NCBI GenBank assembly: GCA_030704615.1
Contig: CM060734.1
Span: 40,874,042 to 40,938,041, forward strand
DNA length: 64,000 nt
DNA from: Takakia lepidozioides
Taxonomy: Eukaryota; Streptophyta; Takakiopsida; Takakiales; Takakiaceae
Direction: 5' to 3'
Shown: positions 21,555 to 32,960 of the stretch, one piece after another
Numbering within the stretch: position 1 is the stretch's first letter
How the letters are laid out: every line of letters starts with the position of its first letter
Program-made: the position numbers and the translations under genes
The notes under the pieces: generated by a model
Told to the model about the DNA's origin: nothing
What the model saw: only the letters and a program-made list of their open reading frames with translations
Database searches by the model: none

Positions 21555-21720
21555 AGCAGCGGGTAGCCTGGTGGCTAGGTTCATTGGACGACAGTATCGT
21601 TGTTTAGAGTTCAAATCTCAAATGCTGTGTGGAGCTTTGACAAGGGGCCCACCAATACACACATGGGCTCGTGCGCATTAAACTCCCATGCTATGTCTGG
21701 TTATAAACGGTGAAATACAA
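21555..21720 (+). repeat. tRNA-derived SINE-like element, second type
   Basis: A box-like TAGCCTGGTGGC (from about 21569) and B box-like GAGTTCAAATCTC (about 21606-21618), 37 nt apart as in tRNA genes. The sequence outside the boxes differs from the SINE at 5938. No tRNA cloverleaf seen, so not called a tRNA gene. Confidence 0.5.
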
Positions 21721-23091
21721 AGGAATCTGGTTACGATTGTGAGTGAGCACAAAGAAGCTGTGGAGGGGCTCGTGCAGTGACCGGGAGTGTCGGTGCCTCC
21801 GACGTTGGGTGCGCTCATGCTGTGCACCTCATCACTGCTGTCCTGATTGAGAGGTCTCTCTGGTCTCGTGATGTGCAAGTGGACATCATTCCTACTTGCA
21901 GGTACGAATTCTGGGTCACCTTTGATGTGATGTTCTCAAGAGTGGTGTACCAAGCTGAGGTGACATTTCCATGGTTCCCTATTCACACATTACGATGGTG
22001 AAGGGGGGAAAATTCAACTCCTGTTGTAGAGGCAATCTGAGGCATCTGCATGCTGATGATAAATCCAGTCACAATTTATTGTGTCAATCTTAAGCAGCTG
22101 CAGAAGAAAATGACTCTCGAAATAGATTGAGATGTCATGTCTCATGGTCATTCCGAGATAAACTAATATTTTTCCTTAACAGTGAATTGAGGTACCAGAC
22201 GTGGTAGGCTGTTGGTCTTCTTGCTGCTGGGTGGAGCACATAGGACGATCTCAACATTAGACTTGCAACTGGCTTGTCTGTCGAAACCATAATTGTCCTT
22301 TGTAAGGCAGCTGATTGAACAAAATTTGAGTACCATTGACGTGCTAGCTCTCGTGCAGAGAGTTGGAGAGGGGGATTGTCCCCTACGGCCCTCCGGTCGA
22401 GGCTTCTTGGCTGATTTAAACCCCGAGGCTGGCCAGGGTGACCGTCACAGGTCTCCTTTTTACTTTCTCTCCGGAGTGCCTGGAAGCCTACATGCATGAT
22501 GGTGTCATTTGATGTTTTTGGAACTGGTTTCTTGTTCTCTTTGTTCCATGGAAGCCCATGGAGGTTACTGAGAGTACCATCAATAAGGCCACAGCGGAAC
22601 TGCTGCTCTAGAGTAAGAAAACACAATGCCTCAGAGAAATGACCTCTGGGCCTTTTTCTCAGAATTTGCTGATTCAGAGGACTGAGGGATCACCAAAATG
22701 CCCCTGCAAGCCAGTCCCCAGGCTCAAGAAACTAAATAGTATTTACTACCTTTCTACAGAAAAGTAACCTTTCAAGTGGGTGTGGGAAGAGGGATTAAAA
22801 AGAGGTCATAGCCTGGCATTCAAGCTGGGACCCTCCGCTTGTCTGTAGCTAGGGGTTGAACACTGGCATCAAGTCCTTTTGGGAGAAAATGTCATTAGTG
22901 AGAATTGTCCCTTTTGCCCTCCACCCCTTGCCCCCAGCCTTTTCCCTCCCTCTGCCCTCACCCATGGACGTAATAATTTCTCTTTCTTCCATATCTTTCT
23001 ACCTTCAAGAGACTGCCTCCCTTATGAGGGCCTTGGCGGGTAAACCCTTGAGGTCATCCACGATGGCCTCTCCCATGTCACAGACTGGGAA
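21721..23091. other. Intergenic, no supported gene
   Basis: A 163-residue minus frame (22135-22626) has no recognised motif and no support from neighbours. Otherwise plain. Confidence 0.45.
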
Positions 23092-23700
23092 CTAGTTCAG
23101 GGAAGCTTTCTGCCTAACTTCATTTTCATCAGACAATGTCCTGGCAACAGACATGGCTTTGGACACTACAGCCTCTAAGTCAGATTTATCCAGCAGGGAC
23201 GAGACTTGCGGGCTCAGATGCAGATCCTTGAGAATCTCTTCTACTCTTCCGCCAGGACTACAGGGCGATCCTGCTTCCAAGATATAGAGTCGATTAACTT
23301 AGGATATCTGGTATTAGACATATGTTGCAGCTGACCCCACCATCTGACCTTAAATTCATCTCGTCGGGAGCTTAAGGAAGGGATGCCAAACACACCCCGA
23401 ACAACCACGTTGGCTGTTTTGGAGCACGCTGACATGCACTCCTTAAGCACCCCCACTTGAATGGATTCTAGAGACTTAGCCTGGTTGGAGTTATCAACCC
23501 ATACTGTAGATGCGTACTCCAAGGCAGGCCTAATAACGCAGCAAAGCATCATTCTTTTCACTTCAGAGTTGATCCCTTAGCAGTGGAAAAATTTAGTGAG
23601 ACCCAGTGCTTTGCGCTTGCCAGATTGAACCATTTTTTGAATACATGCATCCCAATTACAGTTGGAGGAAAACTCAACGCCAAGGTATGTATAGGAAGAG
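23092..23700 (-). pseudogene. LINE reverse-transcriptase C-terminal fragment
   Basis: Minus translation reads YTYLGVEFSSNCNWDACI, a stop, then CCVIRPALEYASTVWVDN and RWWGQLQHMSNTRYPKL. This is the typical post-RT segment of plant non-LTR retrotransposons (YLG, RP-LEY-VW, KWW-L-RYP). It is broken by a TAA or TAG near 23580 and a frameshift at about 23260. The RT core with its YADD box is absent: a 5'-truncated, decayed copy. Confidence 0.75.
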
Positions 23701-24632
23701 GACCGGAGTATCACTTACAGAGAAGGACATAGAAGAGATTGAAGCAGCTGTTCCACTGGATGAGGTTGCAGGCCACTGGTCTATACGTTCCCTGATGAAG
23801 AGCACATGGGAGTTCACATGCAGCCTGCCCCTTTCCCCATGGCGGGGTGCAGTGGCAGTTTGAGAGCATGTACAAAGCCAGCGCAATTCAATATAAGCGC
23901 AACCGCAGCCTGCAATCTGCTGGTCACTGTCAATCATTGGAGCCAAGTATCACCTTTTCTCTGGGTTGAAGAATACGGTGGGGGTCATCTTGTGAGATAA
24001 AGTGTATTGTTTTCAGCTCTCTCATACTGGAACAAAGCACACATGTTGGAAAGCTCTACTTGCTTGTGGCAGATCTCAGTGCCTTGCAGTCAAACGACTT
24101 AAAAATGACTGCCTGGCAACTTCCAGTGAAGTTGCATGCAATGGGTAGCTATGGACCTAGATACTTGAGCAAGAATAAAAAATGGGGAAAAGCCATCTGG
24201 CAACTGAAAGATTTGAACACGGAGGATTGTGGATTTCAGATTTCTTGTTCCAGATAATAATGTGGGCATCTCTGCATGAATTAACAGACAAGATGCTGAA
24301 CAAACTTGTGCACAGGGCTGCCAATCAAGCTCATTAAGAATCGTATTCACTTTCATCTTCAAGTTTCGTAGAAGCTCCACCACCCACACCAGAGTTAGAA
24401 CAGCGCTCTGATATCCTTCCACTATCACCAGAGTCAGTCAAAACCTCCCCTTCCACACATTACCTGCTCCCTCAAGTGGAATAATGGGCTGACTTTGCAC
24501 TCCCATTTCCTGTGGATATGCCCTCAATAGTACATCATGGTCAAAGTTCTCAGGAAATGGTGGATGAACTGAGTAGCTACACAGATCTATGAATGAAGCA
24601 AGAGACTCACACCTTTCCAGAAAAACATTGTG
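23701..24632. other. Downstream flank of the PPR gene
   Basis: No supported gene. It should contain the 3' untranslated region of the minus-strand PPR gene. Confidence 0.4.
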
Positions 24633-27600
24633 TCACCAGTAATCCCCACAAGAACAAACCCCATCTTCAAAGTGGTGGAAGCGGTTAGCATCCCGAACAA
24701 CAATTGCTCGGCCAACAATCTTTGAGATGAACTTGGTGGAGGTGTGGCAGTCACCACACACCCGAAGATTCTTGATGAGACGGAGAGGTGTCCTAGGGGC
24801 TGTGCTGATCAGCCCAAAACCAATGGCCAGCTTCTCACTGTGGTGGCAAAGAGAAAATTCCTTTTGCTCCTCCCCCACATTATGCAATACGAAGCGCGTG
24901 TCAGGCACATACCCTGCCTCCTTCATCTGCCCTGACAATCTTCTCAGCTCAGCATGGATTTCCTTAATTTTGGGATGCAATTTGTCATCTACAACAAAGG
25001 TGTGCACCCTCTTGCTAACCTCAATGTAGCATCGACCTGGCTCCTTTCTAACCCCTCTGATCTTCATCATATTTCTCACCTTTGCACTATCGTCCCACCT
25101 GCCAGCTGCGGCGTAGATGTTTGATAGCAACACATAAGTCGCGGCATCCTGTTCATCCCACTTGAGAATAGATATTGCTGCACGTGCAGCCATCTCCACA
25201 TTGCCATGGATTCTGCAGGCACCAAGCAAGGCCTTCCACACCACAGCATCTGGTTTGATTGGCATTTTATTAATGAGGTCCTCTGCCTCATCCAATTGCC
25301 CTGCACGTCCGAGAAGGTCCACCATGCAGCCAAAGTGCTTTACTGTGGGAGTGAGACCATGATCTTGACTCAGGGAATCGAAGTAGCGTCTTCCTTCATC
25401 CAGTAGGCCAACGTGGCTGCATACAGAGAGAACACATATAAAGGCGATACTGTCCGGCTTCAAGCCTTCCTTCTGCATTCCTTCAAATAGTTGCAGGGCC
25501 TCCCTATAACAACCATGCTGGGCATATCCTGCAATCATCGCGTTCCACGACACCACGTCTCGTTCGGCCATATTGTCAAACACTCCCTTTGCATACTTGA
25601 TACACCCACATTTGGCATACATGTCCACCAGGGCAGTGTTCAGAATGACATCGGGTACAACTCCAGCTTTGACGATGTCACCATGAACCTCTTGGCCCTT
25701 TTCCAGGGCTGCCAAGCTCGCACATGCATTGCAAACGCAAACAAATGTGATGTGGTCGGGCTTCACCCCTTCCCGCGTCATTTGCTCATAGGTCTCCAAA
25801 GCCTCCATTCCGCGCCCCTGCTGTGCATATCCAGCAATCATCACACTCCACGACACCACATCTTGTTCAGCCATGTGGTCGAACACTCCCTTTGCATCGT
25901 CAAAGCTGCCACATTTGCAATACATGTTCATCAGAGCACTGTTCAGTACAACATCTGGTACAATTCCAGCTTTGACGATGTCACCATGGACCTCTTTGCC
26001 CGTTTCCAGGGCTGCCATGCTCGCACACGCATTGCAAACACAAACAAACGTGATGTGGTTGGGCTTCACACCTTCCTGCATCATTTGCTCATAGGTCTCC
26101 AAAGCCTCCATTCCGCGCCCCTCCCGTGCATATCCTGCAATCATCGCGTTCCACGACACCACATCTTTTTCAGCCATATGGTCGAACACTCCCTTTGCAT
26201 CCTCGATTCTCCCACATTTGGCATACATGTCCACGAGGGTATTGCTCAGAATGACATCTGGTACAATTCCAGCTTTGACTATGTCACCATGGACCTCTTT
26301 GCCCTTTTCCAGGGCTGTCAGACTTGCACACGCACTGCAAACACAGACAAACGTGAAGTGGTTGGGCTTCACTCCTTCCCTCATCATTTGCTCATAGGTC
26401 TCCAAAGCCTCCATCCCCTGCCCCTGCTGTGCATATCCTGTGATCATCGCGCTCCACGACACCACATCTCGTTCAGCCATTTTGTTAAACACTCCCTTTG
26501 CATCCTCGATGCTCCCACATTTGGCATACATGTTCATCAGAGCAGTGTTCAGAACAACATTTGGTACAATTCCAGCTTTGACGATGTCACTATGGACCTC
26601 TTTGCCATTTTCCAGGGCTGCCAGGCTTGCACACGCATTGCAAACACAAACAAACGTGATGTGGTCAGGCTTCACCCCTTCCCGCATCATTTGCTCATAG
26701 GTCTCCAAAGCCTCCATCCCGCGCCCCTGCTGTGCATATCCTGCAATCATCGTGCTCCACGACACCACATCTCGTTCAGCCATATTGTTGAACACTCTCT
26801 TTGCGTCCTCAATGCTCCCACATTTGGCATACATGTTCATCAGAGCACTGTTCAGAACAATATCTGGTACAACGCCAGCTTTGACGATGTCACCATGGAC
26901 CTCTTTGCCCTTTTCCAAGGCTGTAAGGCTTCCACATGCATTGCAAACAGAAACAAAGGTGATGTGGTTGGGCATTACCCCTTCCTGCATCATTTGCTCA
27001 TATGTCTCCAAAGCCTCCATCCCACACCCCTGCTGTGCATATCCTGCAATCATTGCGCTCCACGACACAACATTTCGTTCAGCCATATTGTCGAACACTC
27101 CCTTTGCATCTGCAATGCTCCGGCATTTGGCATACATGTCCACCAGGGCAGTGTTCAGAATGACATCTGGTACAGTTCCAGCTTTGATGATGTCACCATG
27201 GACCTCTTTGCCCTTTTCCAGGGCTGCCAGGCTCGCACACGCATTGCAAATGCAAACAAACGTGATGTGGTTGGGCTTCATCCCTACCCGCATCATCTGC
27301 TCATATGTCTCCAAAGCATTCCTACCACACCCATGCTTGGTAAATCCTGCCATCATTATATTCCAGGTGATCAAACTTCGTTGAGGCATTTTGTTGAAGA
27401 TTTGGTGAGCATCCACAATGCTCCCACACTTCACATACATGTTGACAAGGGTGTTGTATAGAAAAACGTTTGGCTTGAATCCACTTTGAACAATGTGAGC
27501 GTGCACCAGCTTTCCAGCTTCCAGGCCTTTCATCTTGATGCACTTATGCAAGAGACAAACGTAAGTATCTGAATCTGTTGAAATGCATCCTTGGTGTAAG

Positions 27601-27860
27601 GTCTGTAGAGCCTCTTTCAGTCGCCCTGCCTCACATAGCATTCTCACATGCCCAGAAGTGCCAGAAGAGGCTGTGAGGACTTCCTCTCTTGGTCCTCTTT
27701 CAGAAGCTGTGGTCATGGTCGAGGTGCCTGATTTTATCAACTGTGCTGCTGCTGCAGCTGCTTCCACTTGCCCATCTACCCAAGCATTGTTCTTGTAGCT
27801 ATCAATCCACAGGTAATCTTGTACTTCAAATCTGGCCCTCTTGCATGAATCTGCACCCAC
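24633..27860 (-). CDS. PLS-class PPR protein with E and DYW domains
   Basis: 1075 residues, no intron. Pentatricopeptide repeats (P-L-S triplets, for example NTALVDMYAKCGSIADA, VVSWSAMIAGYAQQG) fill residues about 90-830. Then come the E/E+ region (GVRKEPGRCYIEV) and a complete DYW domain. The DYW domain has the cytidine-deaminase zinc motif HSEKLAIGFGLI ... CGDCH and ends CSCGDYW. Such proteins bind organellar RNA and convert specific C to U in mitochondria or chloroplasts. Six central modules of about 101 residues are very similar, each with LETYEQMM, which points to recent tandem growth. The first ATG (27858-27860) lies in an OSB-like relic exon; the Met at 27714-27716 is an alternative start. 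No clear transit peptide is visible from either start. Confidence 0.93.
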   Translation of the reverse strand: MGADSCKRARFEVQDYLWIDSYKNNAWVDGQVEAAAAAAQLIKSGTSTMTTASERGPREEVLTASSGTSGHVRMLCEAGRLKEALQTLHQGCISTDSDTYVCLLHKCIKMKGLEAGKLVHAHIVQSGFKPNVFLYNTLVNMYVKCGSIVDAHQIFNKMPQRSLITWNIMMAGFTKHGCGRNALETYEQMMRVGMKPNHITFVCICNACASLAALEKGKEVHGDIIKAGTVPDVILNTALVDMYAKCRSIADAKGVFDNMAERNVVSWSAMIAGYAQQGCGMEALETYEQMMQEGVMPNHITFVSVCNACGSLTALEKGKEVHGDIVKAGVVPDIVLNSALMNMYAKCGSIEDAKRVFNNMAERDVVSWSTMIAGYAQQGRGMEALETYEQMMREGVKPDHITFVCVCNACASLAALENGKEVHSDIVKAGIVPNVVLNTALMNMYAKCGSIEDAKGVFNKMAERDVVSWSAMITGYAQQGQGMEALETYEQMMREGVKPNHFTFVCVCSACASLTALEKGKEVHGDIVKAGIVPDVILSNTLVDMYAKCGRIEDAKGVFDHMAEKDVVSWNAMIAGYAREGRGMEALETYEQMMQEGVKPNHITFVCVCNACASMAALETGKEVHGDIVKAGIVPDVVLNSALMNMYCKCGSFDDAKGVFDHMAEQDVVSWSVMIAGYAQQGRGMEALETYEQMTREGVKPDHITFVCVCNACASLAALEKGQEVHGDIVKAGVVPDVILNTALVDMYAKCGCIKYAKGVFDNMAERDVVSWNAMIAGYAQHGCYREALQLFEGMQKEGLKPDSIAFICVLSVCSHVGLLDEGRRYFDSLSQDHGLTPTVKHFGCMVDLLGRAGQLDEAEDLINKMPIKPDAVVWKALLGACRIHGNVEMAARAAISILKWDEQDAATYVLLSNIYAAAGRWDDSAKVRNMMKIRGVRKEPGRCYIEVSKRVHTFVVDDKLHPKIKEIHAELRRLSGQMKEAGYVPDTRFVLHNVGEEQKEFSLCHHSEKLAIGFGLISTAPRTPLRLIKNLRVCGDCHTSTKFISKIVGRAIVVRDANRFHHFEDGVCSCGDYW

Positions 27861-28830
27861 ACTCTATCCCTGCTCCTTCAGCTATTCCTGCCTCTGCACC
27901 AGTCTAGCTCCTTACCTTGCTGCTAGCAGCTTACAATGACAGTCTAGATTTGTTCTAGGAAACACCCCAACCCTACTTATCACACACCAGTTCCTATGCT
28001 GAATTGCTCCCAAGAGTTTAAAAGTGTGCGAGGAGGCATTCACCTGTTTGCCTCGATTGTCCCACCATTGACTGGGGTCGAGAAAGTATTCATTCCAAAG
28101 TTTCTCCTTGACTCTGTTATCTGTGTTTGGATACTTTCCTGTTGCCACATTGGCAGTAATATGTCAAAATAACTCCAAACTACAATAGATCCACCCAACT
28201 GGCTCACTCACAGAATTCAACATAACAAATCAGGGACAATTCTTATAAGAGGGTAAAACAGACTGAATATGTTGAAGAAGAAGGTGCCCTCACCACATTG
28301 TCCTTGAACTCCTGTCATGACCCATGGACGATTCCACCGACCATCAACCCAAAAGGACCTCTTGGGTGTGCTGCTTGTGTCTGTAGTCAGGTGATCGCGG
28401 ATTGGTCTGAACCACCACGGTGCATCTGAGCAGCCATAGATTTAAACACGGCCTCCTAAGACCAAGCTGACTCCCAAGTACCTTATAAATACCAGGAAAA
28501 ATACCAAATCATGACATCAACAGGAAGAGCCCACATTTGCAGGATAGACAAACTTCTTCCCATAAGAAAGCCACACCTTGCCATTGCGGTTGTCCCACCA
28601 TAGTGAAGGATCTTCACAAAACTCATACCAGCTTTGCTCCATGCTCCACGGTAGACCTTTGTGCCCGAAAATCCGACAGCATCAACATTTTGACAAGTAC
28701 GGAGGAGTGCTAGTAAGCTCTCAACAACATTCATGCAAGTCACTTTGGGCTCCATTGGATTCTACACAATGAGGAACATACGAATGCTAAACCAGCTTAT
28801 GTCTGCAGTCTGGATAATTTGGAGTTGTCT
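27770..28830 (-). pseudogene. OSB-type organellar ssDNA-binding gene, PDF-motif exons
   Basis: Minus-strand pieces match the plant OSB family's PDF motif (WWDNR ... PDFKHK ... LW). In order: YPDCRHK (28796-28819), WYEFCEDPSLWWDNRNGK (28577-28631), NPRSPDYRHKQHTQEVLLG (28344-28400), LWNEYFLDPSQWWDNRGKQ with a GT donor (28043-28100), and DYLWIDSYKN with an upstream AG acceptor (27770-27850). Two to three motif copies separated by introns are implied. OSB proteins bind single-stranded organellar DNA and restrain recombination. No N-terminal OB-fold exon was found, and some pieces need frameshifts, so a relic is likelier than a working gene; a live multi-exon gene, or one joined to the PPR, is possible. 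Confidence 0.6.
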
Positions 28831-29966
28831 GTGTAAACGACCAGGGAGCAGCTGAGCAGCCACAGTCCAAACCTTCCAAGTACCTTGCCAACTAGACCTT
28901 GCGCAAGGTAGGATGCGCAAGGTCTCCGTCCTCTGCGCATAGCCAAGGGGGGTGCCGCTTTCAGCTCCACAGCCCAGCCCTCAATCCGCTGCATGACGCG
29001 AGGCCTCTCGCATGACCCAATCGAGAAGACAGGGCCTTGCGTATGGAGTGGGTATGCAGGAGAGCGCGGGAAAACGCTACCATCCCCGCTCGTGAGTCAG
29101 AAAGAGGCAGAAAGATATATTTTGGTGCGTATACTTGCAACCCCAATGCAAGACACGATCGCAACATCATGCTCCTCTATACATGGCAGACGATCACCCA
29201 GCTTCAAGCATCACATTTGCTGCCACATTCAATTTTACTTCTCTTTCTGTGTGTCCTCCTTTCCAAAGACAGATCATCTCTCTCTCCTCTACCTTCTATC
29301 ACCAGTGTCGACAGCGTCTGTGGAGTAATAGCGTAACTCTACCCATATGGTGAGCCATGGAGTAACGCGATGGACGAAGTCAGCCTATAAACCTAGAAAA
29401 TACAGTGGACAGAGCCATCCTAAATCTAGGACTCTCCTTGATCATCGCGGGTTTAGTTGGCGATCCACAAGTGGACGTTGCTGTTGTAATGTTCGCTTGG
29501 AAACCCGCGATGATCAAGGGGACAAGCCGGCGATGAATCGTGAGGTGATTACAATCGGCATGTAGCCTACAGCTCTATTCCACTGGATTTGGAGAAATCA
29601 CGCTGGTTTTCGATGTATATACGCAGGGAGACTGAGAAAAATGTCTGAGAGAGAGGTGATGCATACATAGGCAAATGGCGTCGAAATCGTGATCCATAAA
29701 CATTTCATGGTTTCAAGGAGCATTCCATCACTGTGTTTGGACTGGAAACTTTCTGGATTCTTTCATACCCAATTGCGGATCATTAGGTGCCAGAGCAAAC
29801 GTGCCTTGTAATATCTAAACTTTGAGCATGAAGTGCTTGGAGCGGGATTATCTCGCAATTCGACCGGAGGGATGGAGCAGAATATCTCTCAATCGTAGTA
29901 GAGAATGCAGTCTTTGATCTCTGAACAATGCCAGTTTACTGTCGTCCGGAAGAATAGGATTGAGAA
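28831..29966. other. Region between divergent PPR/OSB and FIST genes
   Basis: Contains the 19-bp inverted repeat at 29436-29519. Presumably holds promoters for both directions; no clear TATA box chosen. Confidence 0.4.
29436..29519. repeat. Perfect 19-bp inverted repeat
   Basis: Left arm CCTTGATCATCGCGGGTTT (29436-29454), right arm AAACCCGCGATGATCAAGG (29501-29519), 46-nt loop. Could be a small foldback element or hairpin RNA source upstream of the FIST gene. Confidence 0.9.
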
Positions 29967-32775
29967 ATGTATCGGGCGATCCATAGCGTGAGGCCCTTGC
30001 GGAGACATTGGCCTCTCTGTCAGACAGCATGGTTATCCCCACTTCTACAGGCTTGCAGGACCTCCACAAGGCGCCACACTACAAGTTCTGCTCCATGCCC
30101 TCCGGTCGATCAGAGTTTCTCCGCCAATCATGTTGCAAAAGATGGCAGAACCTTTCGGTTTGCAACTGTAGTGGTGCGGTCAATGAAGGAGGGAGACTCA
30201 CCCCTTGGGGCTTGGGCGCATGCTTGCTCTCTCATAGGTCCTGGCTCTGCAACTCTGGCTGTCGCCTTCATTTCTAAACCAACCAAATCCGCCCTGCATG
30301 CCGTCCAGGAGATTGCATCGCAGCTGTCGAATTGCAAGGGAAAACCTCTCTCTCCTCCTCCTCCTCAGCCCCCATCTTCAGTAAGTAAGCTGGATTATAG
30401 TGTGGCACTTTCTGGATATACTTGCAGGCAGACAATATCTCCACAGTGTTGCAGTATAGATTCAACGAACCCACAGAAAACTACTGTAACCTGGGGGACT
30501 CAGAAGTCTTGTGAATCTTCCTATCCTCTTCTGCATAACACTAATCCCTGGTCGACTTTCCCCACAGCTGTCATTGCAAGGCATTTTGATTCCAGTGCCA
30601 ATTGCAGTTCTAGCACACTGGGTGCCCCTGTTGGTGGCTCTCCGACAGTTGGGGCCGACTTTGCTGAGATTGTTCCATTCATAGGTTGTGTTGCTGAGGG
30701 CTTGGGTGAGAAATTTGGTGAGAAATTTGGATGGGACTGCCAGTCCATGGGAGCTGTCCATGAATCACAGAGTAAGAAACATTCACACTTAAATGGAGGC
30801 AGCCCTGCCAGCAGTGCCCACTCAATGGAGAGGGATCTACATTGTAGAAGTGACATTATAACAAGCTATGCAGGTGCTATTAAAACACCAGTCTCAGAGG
30901 TTGGGGCATCAGGCCGACTGACTGCGGCAGTAGTAGGGGTGGAAGGAGTCTGCCAAATCCCGGTCGAAGGATTTTCGTTGGGTGCTCAAGGTAGAGCAAT
31001 TTGTGATGCTACACAATTAGGGTTCAAACTAGCCCCATTGAGGGGATTTAGTGGGAAGGGGGATACTAGGCATGATGACAAATCGATTCGTTCAGACTCG
31101 GCAGGTATATGTGCCAATCACCTTGAATTGAAAGGGAAACGTATGGGCAGCCGTGACTGCCATGAGAAGACAAAGGTGGAAAGTAGGGGAATACCAGGTG
31201 CTGAGGTGGATGGTCGGCAAGTGACACTTGCTATTGTGAAACAATTTGTTGTGGATAATTTGAAGGAGTTGCCAGATCCAACTTTGGTAGATGACCTCAA
31301 CAATAACTTGTCGTTGCCCAGGCGGCAGGGTGAGGAGACAATCCTGGAGTGTGACCAACGTCACGACTTCACTGCAGGTTGGTGTTTGACAATGCCATAG
31401 CTTGTGAAATTCAAAGCTTTACCCTGCTTGTTACCTTTCTTTGAAATTGAATCTGCTTATGTCCTTCATGGTGGACGTATATTGCATTTTCCATTGCTTT
31501 GATTCCAATCAGAGCAGTATGATTTAAGTTGATGAGTATCTGAGAACAGCAGTCATTGGAGGAGGAGGAGGAGCTCCGAGCAGACATACCGCTATAGGAG
31601 AGCGAGAGCTTATTATTCCTCTTAAGGAAGTAGTCGAGGCCCCAGATGCAGGGTCAAATTCAGGCACAGATGAAGATGAAAAGTATACAATGGTGCTTTG
31701 TGTGGGACATATGCCAGGAACACAGGCAGTTGCTTTTGTTTCACCCACAACTGGGATGCCCTACCTACCCAACATTGAGAGGGCAGTGACTGTCAATAAC
31801 CCCCACATTCTCATGTTGGGTGCCCCAGGTCAGTTCTTTTCCTTCCATTGGGAAGACCAAATAAATGGGTTGGGAGAATTATGGTCGAAGGTCATTATTG
31901 TCAGACTACTGGTGTGCTGTACATATTCTTTCTGTCTATCAATCTGTGACTTTTTGCTCAACATCTACTGGTTTCAAACTCACCTAATTTGTTGAGAGTT
32001 GCTAACCAGGGAACACTACTTGGCTCCGGATGTTCTGTGTCTCTGGTTGTTTGGGCCTCCCGCAGATTTAAGAAGTTTATTTGCCTTTCTTTCTTTCTTT
32101 GCAAGTTTTGGTCCATTTGTCTCATTGTAGATGGTTGCAGGTTTTGGGTTTCCCGAGTTTAACCAGAGACTTTCCACGGTGTTCCCAGAGAGCTGCAGGT
32201 GGGTTCCATAATCAGTTACTGGCACTCATATGGGTTGAAAGTTTCTATTGTCATGCAGAAGTAGAGAATTCTTCTCTTCAGGAAGAAAGATGCATAGATC
32301 TGGGTCTCTGCTAAGATCTAATGATTGCTTACTACTTGTCTAGTGCAGTGCATATTATTGCCATGGAGGAAACGTGTAGGACTTTTTGCATTACAACTAG
32401 TAGCAGTTTCAGTTCTTTTGTAGAGATTTGTGGTCACTACCACCCCTGAATCTTACTCATTGTGGGACTTACCTCCATTACAAGAAAAACTTTATAACGT
32501 CCATGGCAAGAGAATGTACTCATAAGACGTTGTTTGCCGTAGCCTTGTGGCCATAGACCCTGCGCCCAGTTTGGGGGAAGAGAGAGAGAGGAAGAGGGTC
32601 AGAGTGACTTACAAGTGATGCTACCCAGGCTTCAGAGCAGGTGCATTTCAGGCCCCTTTGTTTGGCACCATCCGCAACCCAGGGACCAGACTCGCTGAGC
32701 AGAAATCTCGTCCTCTCTTCTATGGCACCCACAGTATTACGAAGGGTGTTGTTGGCCTGGCAGTTTCTTCAGAAG
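29967..32775 (+). CDS. FIST-domain gene, 5' exons
   Basis: Proposed exons: 29967-31377, about 31531-31828, 32141-32198 and 32636-32775. The first starts MYRAIHSVRPLRRHWPL, an Arg-rich, acid-poor N-terminus that fits an organellar presequence, and has TLAVAFISKPTKSALHAVQE. The second has TAVIGGGGGAPSR and CVGHMPGTQAVAF. The third and fourth, joined in phase (phase 1 then phase 2), give APG-FGFPEFNQRLSTVFPES and APLFGTIRN with FYGTHSITKGVVGLAVS. These match the FIST sensory domain: the VIG-GG turn, the LPG-like segment, D-F-FP-F, then P-FGG and G-VG-AL. Such domains are thought to sense small ligands and occur with F-boxes in eukaryotes. Exon borders are inferred from GT/AG and phase. Exons further 3' may belong to the same gene. 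Confidence 0.6.
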
Positions 32776-32960
32776 GTACTACAATTTGGTTGTGTCAGAT
32801 GTCTTCTGGTTCTCAGATGTACTAGTACTAACCCTTCCCCTTTATCCAAGTGCCTACTTACTCATGAGATGTTTGCCGTAGCCTTGTGGCCGTAGACCCT
32901 GTGCCCAATTTGGGCAGAACAAGAGGGAAAGACACAACCTTTATGTGGGGCTCACTCCAG
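32533..32960 (+). repeat. Dispersed repeat family B, copies 1 and 2
   Basis: Copy 1 about 32533-32580, copy 2 about 32871-32960. Both read GCCGTAGCCTTGTGGCC, then a GTAGACCCTG-like stretch, a CCCAGTTTGGG-like stretch and GAACAAGAGGGAA-like text. Copies 3-5 (reverse orientation) are in RLCK introns at 54832-54910, 55700-55782 and, partial, 52306-52335. Copy 1 ends just before the exon at 32636. Confidence 0.75.

Noticed and set aside
22135-22626. 163-residue minus frame as a gene
   Set aside because: No motif, no homologous wording recognised, no neighbouring support.
25491-27461. 656-residue plus-strand frame opposite the PPR gene
   Set aside because: Mirror of the repeated PPR code on the other strand; repeats like HHISFSHIVEHSL only reflect the PPR periodicity.
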